From Adineta ricciae (Eukaryota > Rotifera > Eurotatoria > Adinetida > Adinetidae), in the NCBI GenBank assembly GCA_905250025.1, contig CAJNOJ010000026.1, positions 558,001 through 622,000 of the forward strand: a stretch of 64,000 bases of DNA. Direction: 5' to 3'. The notes beneath the pieces were generated by a model. That model ran no database searches. It was not told the DNA's origin and saw nothing but the letters and a program-made list of their open reading frames with translations. Both the position numbers and the translations under genes were made by a program. Shown one piece after another: positions 34,400-46,899 of the stretch (position 1 is the first letter of the stretch; every line of letters starts with the position of its first letter).

Positions 34400-35274
34400 A
34401 TGTTAGGTAGTAGTAATCCATCGACATATCTATTAGCAAGTAGTTCGAGAATGTTTCACGATGAAATCTTTTCTGATGATAATGGTAAGGAGAAGGTCTT
34501 GTCAATAGAAATCCATTCTTATCCTATTCGAATTTTTAGACGAGTCCAACAATATGTCAAGTAATTTAATCAATTCGCATCATCACTCTCATACTAGTAA
34601 TAATAATCATACGTCATCGAATCTGAACGATGATAACATTCGTCGATATCGAACAGCTTTTTCACGCGAACAACTAGCACGACTCGAAAAGGAATTTCTT
34701 CGAGAAAATTATGTTAGTCGACCAAGACGTTGTGAGTTGGCTGCAGAATTACAATTACCAGAATCGACGATTAAAGTAAAAACTATTGATTAATTGATTG
34801 TCTACAAATACGAATGATGTTTCTTTCTCTCGATAGGTTTGGTTTCAAAATCGACGAATGAAAGATAAACGACAAAAACCCACTTTTCCTTGGCCAGGTT
34901 ACCCTGGCGATCCATTTTCATACTTTTCCTATATGTATGCAGCTGCAGCATCAGGTTATGTTCCTCCACCTTCAACACAGTCAACTGGCACGCCAACTCT
35001 CCCTCCGATCAACCCATTGGCCGCCGCAGCTGCTCGGCTAGCAGCCACAAGAGTACGATCTATTCCACCATCTCAAATACTCAACGGTTCAACTGACACA
35101 GCAAATTCATATTCGTCAGCTTCATCACCGACTTCTTCTAGTTCATCCCCCAAACAGAACCATCAACAACATTCGCCTTCGAAACCATCGATTAATTTTG
35201 CGCTGCCTGCAATGGGTCTTGCATCATTTATATCCAATTCAGTGAACGAATCACCTACATCAACCAGCACATAA
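34400..35274 (+). CDS. EVX: Even-skipped homeodomain transcription factor
   Basis: Three exons, 34400-34484, 34540-34775 and 34837-35274, 252 residues. The homeodomain begins [19 protein letters not shown] and continues [20 protein letters not shown], then [19 protein letters not shown]; Evx proteins are nearly identical here ([13 protein letters not shown] is diagnostic). The second intron falls between IK and VWFQNRR, a position known in even-skipped genes. After the homeodomain comes [24 protein letters not shown], comparable to Evx [22 protein letters not shown], then a Pro/Ser/Ala-rich tail. The N-terminus is His/Ser/Asn-rich. Evx acts in nervous-system and axial patterning. I see no Groucho-type LKPS end. 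Polyadenylation signal at 35456. Confidence 0.95.
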
Positions 35275-35455
35275 CCACCAATATTAAGAGAAATATTCAG
35301 CTCAATGATTCTAATTCTTCTTGCGCACATTCTAGTCGAATAATGATTCTTCTTCTTCTTCTTTCTTCTTCATAATTCGATGGATTTTTTTTGTACAAAA
35401 TATTGATTGGTTTTCTCTTTGTCTCGTGTTTTTGTTTTGTCTTTATATCCTTACA

Positions 35456-35461
35456 AATAAA
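35456..35461 (+). terminator. Polyadenylation signal of EVX
   Basis: AATAAA 182 bases after the EVX stop, preceded by T-rich sequence. It is the first good copy downstream. Confidence 0.5.
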
Positions 35462-36052
35462 GCTTCCGTCATAGAATTTTCAATTACATACTTTTCTATT
35501 GATACAAAGCCTAGAGAATCTATTATTTCATTCGATCCTTTTCAACCTTAATTTTTATATCCTCTTCTCTGATTATCAATGAAACATCCAACGGTTAAAC
35601 TGTCGGCTTCGTTGATCGCATCATCACGTCATTTATCTTTTTAATATAAAATTCATCATTTTTCCTCTATGCATCATTAGTCGATTGCTTGTTAATAACC
35701 ATGTTCACTCTCTTCTCATGTAATAATCAATAAACTTCAGATACAATCCGATTGGAAAGAGAGGAAAAGGGATGAAAGATTCATCGTCTTATCAATCTTT
35801 CGTCTCAATCATTTTGCTAAATCACTTCGTATTAAAAACGAAAAAGAGACACATAGATATATAAGACTAAAGGTGTGAATCGATAACAGAACAGGTCATA
35901 AAACAACAAGTATTCATTTCTCTTTGATGAATAGACTTCAAACAAGACAATAGAGACACGAAATTTTTATGATATTTTCTTTTATTTATTATCATTATTA
36001 TTCCCAATGATCATCGCACGAGACGACACGAAGACAACAACTTTCGTCGTCC
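35462..36052. other. Convergent spacer between EVX and SRP9
   Basis: About 590 bp of AT-rich DNA with no recognisable gene; it should hold the 3' flanks of both neighbours. Confidence 0.4.
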
Positions 36053-36280
36053 TTATGCTTCCTTTGATGCCATATGTCGTAAAAGACTTGCCATGAATTT
36101 TTCCATCTTTTTCACATCTTGCGCATATTTTGTTTTATATTGCAGACACGTATGATTATCAGTGATGCGCATAAGAAGATTCTCATTGCGATATTTCAAA
36201 CAAAGACGGCAAGCCAGTGGGTCATTCAGATACAGCCGTTCGGCTTGTTTAGCAAATTCGTCCCACGAATGGATAAACAT
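36053..36280 (-). CDS. SRP9: Signal recognition particle 9 kDa protein
   Basis: 75 residues: FIHSWDEFAKQAERLYLNDP, ACRLCLKYRNENLLMRITDN and YAQDVKKMEKFMASLLRHMASKEA, aligned with human SRP9 (TWEEFSRAAEKLYLADP...[31 protein letters not shown]). It pairs with SRP14 to bind the Alu domain of SRP RNA and slow elongation. The length is slightly under the human 86 because the C-terminal tail is missing. A TGTAG/CTTCAG acceptor-like sequence lies just before the ATG, so a few N-terminal residues from an upstream exon cannot be excluded. Confidence 0.92.
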   Translation of the reverse strand: MFIHSWDEFAKQAERLYLNDPLACRLCLKYRNENLLMRITDNHTCLQYKTKYAQDVKKMEKFMASLLRHMASKEA

Positions 36281-36582
36281 CTGAAGCTACATATACAGAA
36301 TTTACGTCTACTATCATGAACGTACAAAAACAAAGCAAAGAGGAGTCCTGTTTCTGAAGAACTAAAAAAAAACAAAAGAAAGATAATAATATGATTACTT
36401 TATTCAGAGTTAAAACGAAGCGAAATAGCACGCACACATGCACACACAAAAAGACAATATATTGACAATTGGCGAACGGATATTGTACGCTAATAGTAAT
36501 GCATGAAGAAGAGATCAGTCAGTATTCTGACATATAGCAGAGGAGATTCGATGCGTTGACATCGTGAATTTGCATATTTTGT
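36281..36582. other. Spacer between SRP9 and tropomyosin
   Basis: 302 bp, minus-strand order. It includes an ACACATGCACACACA patch near 36433-36447 and a T-rich acceptor-like run near 36361. No gene recognised. Confidence 0.4.
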
Positions 36583-37944
36583 TTAAAGTAATTGTAAATC
36601 CGAGAAACAACGCTCCATTTCATTTTGAAGAGTTTTAGAACGATCTCGTTCGCCTTGGAGTTCCTCTGAAAAAGATAAAGAAATGATGATTTCATCCGAC
36701 TGATTTTCTATCATCCAAAAACAAATATTCTTATCATTAGCATTTCATTCATGCACAATATAAGAGAACGAACCTTCGAGTAGATCCACTTCACGCTGTA
36801 GTCGTTGCACTTGTTTGGTAGAATATTCGGCGCGAGTTTCGGCCTAGACATGCAACACAGCAATTGAAAAATGCATGCATATGCGTAAAAAACAAACAAA
36901 CAAACAAAACTTCGCACTCATTCTCGGTTTTACTACCTGCGAGGAACTCTACAACCTTTTGTAGATGATCTCGTTCATCGTAACTACGATCTAATCGTCG
37001 TTCAGCCTAGTTTCTTTCTGAGTGTACAGTTTCCGAACAAAAATCGATTTGTGGTGACTTACATCTTTTAGATGTTGAGAGAGACGACGAATTTGATCTT
37101 CATAGGTTTGTTCTTTATTTTGAGCCTAGAAATATTTCAATAGAAGGGATATCGATCGATAATTTCTTACACTTACATCATCAATTCGAGCTAAGAAAGA
37201 TTTCAATTGATGGTGTAGATTTTTCATTTCATGTTCTAAATCTACACATTTCCTAGAAGAAGATTTTGAATGGAAATGAGTGAAGAATTTGTCGGTTATT
37301 CGTCTTACATTTCGGATCGTTTTGCGCGATCTTCCGCTTTTTCAAGTTCATTTTCTTGTATCAGTAATTTCCTTGCTACTTCGTCATATTTTTTATCTGA
37401 CTCAGCTGCCAATGTACGTGCTTCTTTCAGTTGAATCTCTAACATTTCAGAACGATCACTACCAAGATTTAATTGATTTTCCAACATTTTTCTTGTTCTA
37501 AATGGAGAAACAAATATATCAGAGAGAAGGGGAATCTTTAAAACGCACCGTTCTCGCTCATCAGCAGTATGCGATGCTTCATCCAGTTTATTTGTAGTTT
37601 GAACCAATCGTTCCTCTGTTCGTTCAAGTTGTTCTTCCAGTGAATGCAGTTTTCGTGTCAATTGACTTACGTCTGCTTCGGCCTAAATGAAGACAACGTT
37701 TGACAAAAAAAAAATCAAAGCAACATCTTCTACATACAACTTCTCGAGCGCGTTGTTCTTTCTCGTAATCTTTTCGTGAACGTTCTAGATCATCTTTAAC
37801 CAGTTCGAGTTCATCTCGTAATTGTTGCATTTTTTTTCGCAGTGCATCGGCTGCAGCATTGTTAACCGCTGATCGTTGTAAGGTATTATTACCGGTATTT
37901 AAATTTGCATTGATTTGAGACGACGATGGAAGAAGACTTGACAT
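36583..37944 (-). CDS. TPM: Tropomyosin
   Basis: Multi-exon gene with introns of about 50-130 bp. The protein is a continuous heptad coiled coil of about 280 residues after a Ser/Asn-rich N-terminus. Tropomyosin text is clear: KKMQQLRDELELVKDDLERS, AEADVSQLTRKLHSLEEQLERTEERL, ANKLDEASHTADERER-like TTNKLDEASHTADERER, RSEMLEIQLKEARTLAAESDKKYDEVARKL, ELEKAEDRAKRSE, KCVDLEHEMKNLHHQLKS, and QTYEDQIRRLSQHLKDAERR. The last exon reads EELQGERDRSKTLQNEMERCFSDLQLL before the TAA at 36583. It binds along actin filaments and gates myosin. The N-terminal head differs from the short MDAIKKKM start of muscle forms, so a cytoskeletal-type first exon is likely; alternative first exons may exist. Confidence 0.93.
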
Positions 37945-39675
37945 TGTTGCGATCAGAAGGAAAAACCTATTGATTCTTAGAACAATAATGCATCTAAAAC
38001 ATGGAATGAAGGAAGAAGATGAACGATTGATAAACAAGATTTATCTATTAACCAATAGCTCTAAAACACTGTGGCGACCTCATATATGGAATATATTCCG
38101 ACTTTACTAGGAGAAAAAGAGCAGAAATACTCAAGTAATATAGACTGAAAGAAATATGAAGATAATTACCGGTTACATCGCAAGATAAATATTAAATCAA
38201 AACGTTAATCAATATTTATATTAGACAGCGTGTCTGTCGATTGTATTGTAAATTAGAAGCAGTATAGGCTGGTATTAGTGCAATATTGAAGTTTCAATCA
38301 ATTACTTTTTCGGTGTGAACATAGATTTTCGAGTTACATAATGATACACTTACGTCGAGTAACAACAAGATGATTGTAGAGAGAAAATAAACCTAATAAG
38401 CTTACGAACGCTTCGTTGAAATTTTAACAAATACGCACTGTCCGTTTGAGTAGAGAAGAAAATGATAAAGTCAACGAAAAGAGAAAGAGTCAAATTGTGT
38501 TTAACTTGGAATCATCATCATGATCATTACTAACACTGTTGTCTCAGCGAAAGAGGAGAAGGAGAAGAAAAATTGAACCCGAACGATCAAGTTATAATCA
38601 CTGTTAGGTCGACAAATGCAGGGGGCACGCAAGCAACTGACTCTTCGTATACGCATCTAGCTATCGATTGTTTTGGTCGTTGTCCTTCCGTTCGTTTTTC
38701 TCTCCTTTTCTCCTGCACATCAACCATTACTACCACACAAGCGGTAAAAGGGCTGTAAGAGCACATATAGAAATTAGCCCTTTTATTATCGACAGTAAAG
38801 AGAAGAGAAAGAAAGAAAGACGCACGATGTCGGCGTGAGTCAATGACCGGCCAATGGTACTGGACAATTGCCTTCACTACGTACGTTCTTCGTTTACTAC
38901 TGACGACAAGACATGGAGAAAGAGAGACAACTTATAAGCAATAAATTGAGTGTATACAATCGAGCTGACTACTTCTTAAGTTTATAGGCGTAGAAATTTG
39001 TAATCATCATCATCATTGTATGTGTTCAAAGCAACAGTGAAATATTGGACACAGACATCTACACTTGTATTCAATACGATTACATTACTTCGATATCATT
39101 CGATTGCAGATATAAACCTGTTATTATATTCATCACTTATCCACAGATATGAAATTGGATGAGAAGTAAAGAATAAACTTAAAATTCCACTTTATATGTA
39201 TACACACGCATGTTCAAATGCAATAAACTAATTGAGACGATAAAACATCTTGAATTTAAGCAACAAAATGCGCGACAGACTTCTTTGTCAAGAAGATGAT
39301 CATTTGCATAAATACGTTTATTGTATACTGGCGAGGATAAAGAAAGAAAAGAAGCCAAATAAAATCAGCTGTTCAATAAAAGAACAAATGAAAAGAATTT
39401 AACACGATCATCGTAAAATATTATCCTTATCTCAAGACATCAACCAGATTATATGCAGATCATTTCTTCCCAAGAAGATTTACGGAGAAATCAACAGAAA
39501 AAAAACGAACTGATCAAGTTTAGAAATACAATTTGATTCGCTTGTATTTATCAGGGTTCTTTTTTTCTCAAAGGTTAAATGAAAAGATACCTTTTTCTCA
39601 TTGATCAAAAGGTTGAAACCCCTGAAGATCTAATACAAATGAACTATGTAATCCGGTCGAATCCAATTCAACAAA
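37945..39675. other. Long spacer between tropomyosin and the CUB-trypsin gene
   Basis: About 1.7 kb between divergent genes, AT-rich, without a recognisable gene. An open stretch near 39580-39705 ending in a GTAAGA donor could be an upstream exon of the protease, but its frame does not fit the CUB frame. Alternative upstream exons of tropomyosin are also possible here. Confidence 0.35.
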
Positions 39676-41414
39676 ATGATGATTTCATTATCCGGTGGTA
39701 AGATCGATTATTTATCCATCTTCCGAATGATTTCTATCGTATCGAACTATTTAGGCAAAGCCTTTACATTGATGATGGTCATACTAATCGACCATATTCG
39801 TTGTATCACTCCAATGAACTGTCCTTTAATACGTAGTTTTGCTGATAATAGTGGCATACTCGTTGTAAATAAAAGCGTTCTAATGTCAATGAAGACACCT
39901 GTACATTGTCAATGGCTAGTGGCCAGTTCAAACCAACAAGTAACGAAGATTTAGATGATTTACAGATTTTCAGAATGAATATCTCGGAATTTTATAGAAG
40001 ATTTTCGTCGAATTTGACTATTTATATATTCCAATCTCAATGAAAGAATATTTTCATACAGGTTGTCATCGTGGATCGGTTAATTTATGGACAATTGGAT
40101 TACAACACGAAAAACTTGAAATATGTGGTGATCGACAGAATCTTCGTATTGGTGGAATTGGAAGAATGCTAATGATTGCGCTACACATTCTCGATCCAAG
40201 TCTAGAGGTTGATTTTCAAATGAAATATTACTTAAAACACACTGCGCGTAAGTTATTAGTAAATTTAATCGATCCTGGATGAAATTGAGAGTGATTTTTA
40301 GCGTTATTAACTACTATGTCAAGTATCTTGAAATCCACGATTGTACCTGCGCAAAAGCCGTTCAATGCTCGAACATCGTTATTCTCCGAATGTGGCCTGA
40401 CATGGACCAACGGTAATGAATATTATCGGGAAATCTCAAGTCGTATCGTCGGTGGTCGACAAGCAATACCACACAGTCATCCATGGCAAGTTCTTCTCAA
40501 CATTCGCGGCCATTATTGCGGAGGTGAGATTGACGTACCTTTCTGCATGAGATTTCTCTAAGCTTTGAAGAAATCTTTCAGGAAGTATTCTCAATGCCAG
40601 ATGGCTCGTCACTGCTGCCCACTGTGTTAATGGGTATGTGAGAAACAAAAGCAAACATGGTCAAAGAGTATTTATGTCACTTTAGATCAAATCCAGAAAG
40701 TTTATTAGCAGAATTCGGGATGCATGATCGACATCGAAGAGGACCATGGCGAGTTGCGAGAACTATCAAACAAATTCTTATCGTATGTATTTCACACGAT
40801 AATATCCACGTATTTTACTCTTTTTATCGCCATAGTATCCACTATACAGTGGTAAATTGACGAGATGGATGCATGACATTGCTTTACTTCGTTTAACAGA
40901 ACCATTAGTATTCAATCCATTCATTCGATCTATTTGTTTACCATCCAAAGATGATATTATTCAATACGGCGAACGAACACTTGTTACTGGATGGGGTGCA
41001 ACTCAAGGTAGACTTTGTCTAATCGTTTGAAGTGAGTTAAATTTAATATAAGGGTTTATTTCAAAAAGGTACGGGAGATTATCGATATTTGCGCGAAGTT
41101 GAAGTGCCCATTCAATCGAATGACCGTTGTCGATTAAATGCCGTTAGTTGGGAAACAAATCTCTGCGCGGGTCTATGTGAAAATGGAACATGCGATGCTT
41201 GTCAAGTAAATTTCAATGATCAAACATAAATTTGCCAAGAATCTGTATATGTGTATATGTTTAGGGCGATTCAGGTGGACCCATGGTTTTACATCGTCAT
41301 AATCGATGGTATCTAGTTGGTTTAATTTCTTGGGGATTTAGTTGTTCGGGTTTAGGCACTTATACAAAAGTTTCTTATTATTCTGATTGGATTTCTAAAA
41401 TCATTTCCTATTGA
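39676..41414 (+). CDS. Secreted CUB domain plus trypsin-like serine protease (S1A)
   Basis: Many small exons. A hydrophobic [10 protein letters not shown] near the start is a plausible signal peptide. A CUB domain follows: [27 protein letters not shown], later [27 protein letters not shown] and [10 protein letters not shown]. The protease domain begins [20 protein letters not shown] with HYCGG, then [11 protein letters not shown] (catalytic His), [14 protein letters not shown] (catalytic Asp), [29 protein letters not shown] (catalytic Ser, with Asp at the S1-pocket position, implying Arg/Lys specificity) and [13 protein letters not shown]. The active site is complete. The exon carrying GCHRG is joined across an uncertain intron (about 39950-40070), and the start codon is a choice among several. 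Extracellular proteolysis is inferred. Confidence 0.85.
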
Positions 41415-41495
41415 CATAATTTTATGTATCAAAATATTAAAATATTCGAAAAAATTGAAAAAATCGAAGTATGAAAAAAGCAGGAAACAGCACCA

Positions 41496-44400
41496 TTAAG
41501 CATTACTTGTATCTTCACGAAAATTCACATAGGGATGTCTATTCAACTGTTGCAAGATCACTTCAGGCGGTGGTTCTTTCAATTGAGATCTAAACACGAA
41601 AATAATGTCATTCTTGATATTGTTTTTCTTTTACACTCACCGATATATGTCAAACATATTCGATACAATCAATTCTTCATGATCATCAGCTCGTTTCTTT
41701 TTCGCATCATGGATCTACAAGTTCTCAGTGAAGAAGATCGTCTTCGGAGCCAACAAGAAAAAACTTACGTCACCACTCAAAGCAAGACATATGTTCAATC
41801 CAATGGTTGTGACGAATAAATACCAGAAGATGAAATATAATTCACTCCATCTACATTCAAATTCGAGAAGAAATAATCACATATTCGAAAATGATCTACT
41901 TCGTGTTAGTTGCAGCACGGAAAGCATTGACAAAAACAAACCATTGATTGACAATCATGATATTGTAAAGTGTAACAATTGATGCCTTAAAAGTTCAAGA
42001 ACTAGTCAACTGAAAATTGTCCAAGTGAATACACTTACGAAAAAGTCATCGAAACCATTTGGCCAATATTCAAGTTGCTCATATGTACCGCAGACACTAA
42101 AGACACATGAAAAGTCTATGTGAAACATCGTTTACTCATCAACGATACGTTATGTTCGTTTGAGTTTGATGTAAGTAAAGGTTTTCAACGGCTCCTCCAA
42201 ACAATTCCATACCGAGGATTGAATATGCATAGTAAAAACTCTATCGATCATCGTTCAATTATACATTATCGAATTTGTCATAATGAACTTACGAATAAAA
42301 CTCCGAAAAATGCACCACCATTTCGTATTTCATCAATCACTGTGCCAACAATGATTTGTATGTTTTTCGACGCGGGCAAAAATCGAATCAACCGATAGAT
42401 AAACAGCATATTACAAGCTTTGTTCGCCTCCCATAACGTTAAAAATGGAATTTGTTTCTGTGTCAATTCCAAATCTCTACATTACAATCGAAATCGAATC
42501 TAATCAGGTCAACTCATTGTTATATCATACTGTTCCGAAACAACAGGTGATCCATGAATTCCCATATGGATGATTTCTAATGTCTAGGAGACGCTTAGAT
42601 ATACTTTGCTGATGGAAATCAATTTAAAACTTACAAAACATGTAAAAGCGACAGCTGTTTCTAAAATATTTGCTGCGGATGAACGAAAATATTTGTCTGG
42701 GCCATACGACCAAGCTTTCATAACGATTTCCAAAACAAAATAGATTAGCAAGCTTAAATTCATAAATGCGATGAAAATGCTTCGCCTAACCAAATCTTTA
42801 TATTCGGAATGTAAATGACGATGGCTAACTTCAATCTGAAAATGTTCGAATTACAATTTTAATGCGTAATGAAATTGTGTTACTAACAGTAGTGAAGAGA
42901 ACGCTCAATAGAGCTAAGAGTGTACCAATGCTATCGAAGATGCGCGATCGGCCGACGGCTTTCAAACGATCTGGAACACTTTGACCTAGTGTTTCAATTT
43001 CAATGTCCTAAACACAAACCAATATTTAAATTTTTGAACATCGGCTCTTGCTTTTTTTCTTTTACTTGTACTAATCTTGGATTTAGATCTAATAACTGCA
43101 TAATAGAAGAATATTGTTCGAAATCAATTATTTCATGTTCTAGTGTTAATTCAAATAGTCTCTGAAAAGAACTGAAAATATCTTAAGTAGCAAACATTTG
43201 TTCGCTCTTACTTGACCAATTCGATCTGCGTGCCATTTACTCATTGTAGCAGCATTGACAATCGTCTGGACGATGACAATCGGAACGGTATCTCTATTTG
43301 CTGACAGATTTGCAAATAGATAAATGAAAGAAATACGGTACCTGATTTCGACTGAACCATTGCGCAACGTTCGTTTCTTCATAATTTCAAACGAAGCTTG
43401 AATGGCGACTCGCCGTCGTAATTGTGAATTGATAATGGAATTCAAAAAATATCCTCGAAAAGCACGGTACACAACAGCAGTTATGATATTTTGTATCCAA
43501 TAAATGCCTGCAAAAAAATAACAAGTCAGATTGACTAGGTCTCATCTTATTCAAGCTTATTACCGATAATAACAAAAATGAGAAAGAACAACACATTCAA
43601 TCGATTATCCGAATAGGCTAAATTTGCAAGTAAACGAAATTGAAACTGAACACAAAGATTCCGTACCGGGTGTCATCACATCTGGATTGTTCGCAGTAGA
43701 ATATAGTACAAGTAGCTGGAAGACGGAATCATGTAAACTGGAAAAGTAAGTACTTCCTTGACTATCTTTTCGAGTCTAAGAAAGTAATAAATGAGAAAAA
43801 AAGAGATGATTAGAAGATCATTATCGAAGTCAATACTTCTGATCGTGGAAAAAGAAACATAGCCATAATAGCAAAGAACAAAATATGCGCAAGTGCCATT
43901 GCAACACAACTACGACAAGACATGCACAAACGATAGTCTTTCATTCAATATTCACCTACGCGATTATCGTCAATAAATCTTTCTGTACCGCTTTCAACGC
44001 TTTTTTCATCAACTGAGATGATTCAATCATAAATAATGGACGGAAGATACGACGGATTCGCGTCTAAATATTCAAAGTGTATTGTGCATGGCAATGGATG
44101 TTCAATCGTTTACATACACCTTGGTAAGTTAAACCGATTAATGTTGTCATCGCAAACCATTCACATAACGAGTAAATTGTTACAATAAAGAAAGCAATCA
44201 TCCAAAAGCGTTTCCGAGCATGTTTCACACCAAGACAAGCGATCTATGAGATTTCGAACGAAAGAAATCGCATCTTGATTCTTTTGCATTCACTTACTTT
44301 AGTACAAATATAAACAAGAAACCAAATCAATGTTAAACCCTCAATAATCATCATTAGTAAATATGGAAAAACGATTCGTTTCGGTTTATCTCGAACATCG

Positions 44401-44885
44401 GATGTTACACTGAATGATGAAGGTTGTTCAAACAAAGCCAAACAAAGATTAATCGTTAGAGCAATGCGGTGCAGACTATGAGATTATTATTATTGACATG
44501 CAATCAGTCATTCAAGTTTAATATTCTCACTTTCGAATCAATGGACTGGATGACCATCGATGAACTAGCAAATAGAATTTTGTTACTTTATGTGCTATAG
44601 ATTGATAATTAACAGCATCTTCTAGGAAAATAGTTGCACAGAGAAGTGTATCGGCAGCTAAAATATCCGAAGTATAGATCGTAAATGTCTACGATGTTCA
44701 TTTCACATACACCAAGAGCATCGTTCACTGTCAGTATTTTCTCCATCTATGGGTTTAGGTATACCGAAGAAGTTTTGCAGACGATTTTTCCATGTTAAAG
44801 ATGAAGTGTGAATGATGAAGTCACTTCCACAATCTGTATTTATCGACGAATGTGTTTGCCTTCTATCCATATCTACAATTAACAT
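41496..44885 (-). CDS. TPCN: Two-pore channel (TPC2-like endolysosomal cation channel)
   Basis: A gene of about 15 exons with two six-TM repeats. Matches in order: FLEDAVNYQSIAHK near the N-terminus; S4-like TRIRRIFRPLFMIESSQLMKKALKAV; pore I YFSSLHDSVFQLLVLYSTANNPDVMTP and S6 ITAVVYRAFRGYF; an EF-hand-poor linker; repeat II with YLLMM-type segments, LFIYRLIRFLPASKNIQIIVGT (S4-like) and CGTYEQLEYWPNGFDDFF; pore II YNIMIVNQWFVFVNAF; S6 FWYLFVTTIGLNICLAL. The C-terminus ends VNFREDTSNA. TPCs release Na/Ca from lysosomes in response to PI(3,5)P2 or NAADP. The pore II filter is NQW where human TPC1/TPC2 have NNW. The 3' end converges with the protease gene, 82 bp apart. Confidence 0.9.
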
Positions 44886-44982
44886 ATGCGTTTTTTAGAC
44901 TTTGCCTTTCTTTCCCAACTAGTGTGGAGATGTGTATACATGAACAGAAAAAAAATATATATAGAAAAAAAGAGAGAACAGA

Positions 44983-46440
44983 TTAACATTTTCTTGTGGT
45001 ATTTGGATAACTCTTCAATAAATCTTCATAAAATTGTTGAAAGAGCAGTAATGAAGTATCGTCTTCGATGAATTTGGTGTTGGGTAATTGAGATTTTTCG
45101 AGAAAACCGATTCGATACAAGTAGACATTATTCATAACAGCATAATCATAACCAGAAATAAAACTCTCACAGCACTAAACGAGTGAAAATGCGAAGAAAT
45201 AGTAGAGAGTCAGATTGATTTCTTACTTGACTTATTCTTGCATGCCCATGAGCTTTGAAACGCGGATCAAACATCGGCATCGTTTTCGGTCCGATAAAAA
45301 AAGGTTTCCATGGTTGAGAATAATGCGGACGAAAGAGAGGAAGAATATCATCGCTTCGTTGTTCTTGTTTCCACGCTTGATAATTTGTTAAAGCTTGACA
45401 TGTTGGACAGACATCGTTTTGATACGGCTGAATTTGTTGATCATTCCATAGAAGAGTCAGTTCGTGTTTATTTTGTGGTAAAGGTATGGAACGTTTTATT
45501 GTATCAGTATGAATTTCGAAAACAGGAATGACATAAAGTGTGCTATTGAAGTTTTCATTCGATATCGATGTTTTCGTATAGAATGAGACGAGATGATGAA
45601 AGAGATCAGGCGACGGGAAAATATCGATATCCAGGGTTAAAATGTACTGAATAGAAGGATGGCTATTACCAAGACGTGCAATATTTCGAAGAAGATTCGA
45701 TGGGTAGGGCGTGGAATCTTTCTCATCGGAGTGATTCGTATAACTCACTTGCTGACAGTTAACTGTATACTTAACACTATGAGAATGATGTTGACTTGAT
45801 ATCGAACCTAGAGTAGGAGAGTTAGTTATACAGGAATTCAATTTTGCAACATTCTCTTACTTTTATAAGCTGTAGCTGAAATGACGAGATGAATGTTAAG
45901 TACTTTAAACGATCGTCGATTACATCGAAGCCACATCGCTGCATAGTCAATATCGTCACTACCACGTGAGCCTTTCACATATAAACTCAATGATATTGGA
46001 CCATCCCAGACATTAACATGTTGTAACAATAAATGAAGTTGATCGATACCTGTATGTAGATTCAATGCTAATAGGCCCGCGTTTTTAGTAAGATTCGATT
46101 GGTATTGCACGAAATTTTGTACGATTATATAGTTTCCTGACGTATCGAAGCGTTTTTTCATTTCGATGGTTCTATAATATGGACGTGTATCGAAATCATA
46201 ATCCGGTTCCTTGGTATCTTCTTGAAAGAATAGCAAACTTGAAAACAGAACCCCATTTATCAGAGTCATGAAAAGAAAGGCAACGATAATAATTAAGAAA
46301 ATTTTCAGAAGACTTTTGAGTTTTGTTCGACGACCACATGAAAGACTATAACGAAGAAAATATCGTCGAAGACGAATTAAACACACATTTCTAGAAGGCA
46401 TAGGTGGTAAATTTAAGAATGAATATGTGATAAATTGCAA
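44983..46440 (-). CDS. B4GAT1/LARGE-type glycosyltransferase (GT49), type II membrane protein
   Basis: Three coding exons: 46440 to about 45862, about 45807-45229, and about 45178-44983. A cytosolic basic stretch precedes one TM segment (LLKIFLIIIVAFLFMTLINGVLF), the Golgi type II layout. The catalytic domain shows HSYILTLDIDIFPSPDLF-like text (IQYILTLDIDIFPSPDLF, DxD motif), TLYVIPVFEIHTD, CPTCQALTNYQAWK, WKPFFIGPKTMPMFDPRF, GHARISQ, and the closing CCESFISGYDYAVMNNVYLYRIGF with KFIEDD. These correspond to the GT49 family (PYEPFYVAR...YDERFxxYGFxRISQ). B4GAT1 and LARGE extend the matriglycan on dystroglycan; which of these this enzyme resembles most is unclear. The start could be Met14. Confidence 0.85.
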
Positions 46441-46443
46441 TGT

Positions 46444-46899
46444 CTATTTGAATGTTGGTCGAATCGAGCGCGCGTAAGGTGTAAGTAATTGATTTAAACC
46501 GAAATCTGACCACTTGTTCTGTGTTTCGTCAACGATTTCAGATAACAACGTTAAATCACCCTCGTATTCGTCAGGATTGTACAATAAACTGTGATTATGA
46601 TTAGCGCCTGAGCCGTGAGGATGTCCTCCTGCACCGTCTGCACTACCTGATCCTCCGCCTGTATTATTTGACACACCGTGTGCGGATCCTCCAGCACTAG
46701 ATCCGATTCCGGCTACACTACGACCTGCTGATCCACCTGTAGCAATACCTGCACCACTTGTTGCTGCTGCTGCTGATGCAAGAAGATAATTGGCGTCAGA
46801 GTTATCGTCCGGGTTGCCTAAATGTGGTAATTCGTCTAAAATCCAATCACGATCAATTAATGCGAGCTGACGCCCATCGGGCAAATAGAGACCATCCAT
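46444..46899 (-). CDS. Unidentified small protein with Gly/Ser-rich centre
   Basis: 151 residues from ATG 46899. The ends look structured and conserved in style, MDGLYLPDGRQLALIDRDW and LTLLSEIVDETQNKWSDFGLNQLLTPYARS, whereas residues 42-105 are a Gly/Ser/Ala/His low-complexity stretch. The frame is open upstream to an acceptor TTTTTCAG at about 46913, adding IYDP before Met1, and I find no matching donor exon in the 240 bp before the hexokinase gene. Either the gene starts here after an untranslated (perhaps trans-spliced) leader or a first exon lies farther away. I do not recognise the family. It lies only 4 bp from the start of the glycosyltransferase on the same strand. Confidence 0.55.
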   Translation of the reverse strand: MDGLYLPDGRQLALIDRDWILDELPHLGNPDDNSDANYLLASAAAATSGAGIATGGSAGRSVAGIGSSAGGSAHGVSNNTGGGSGSADGAGGHPHGSGANHNHSLLYNPDEYEGDLTLLSEIVDETQNKWSDFGLNQLLTPYARSIRPTFK

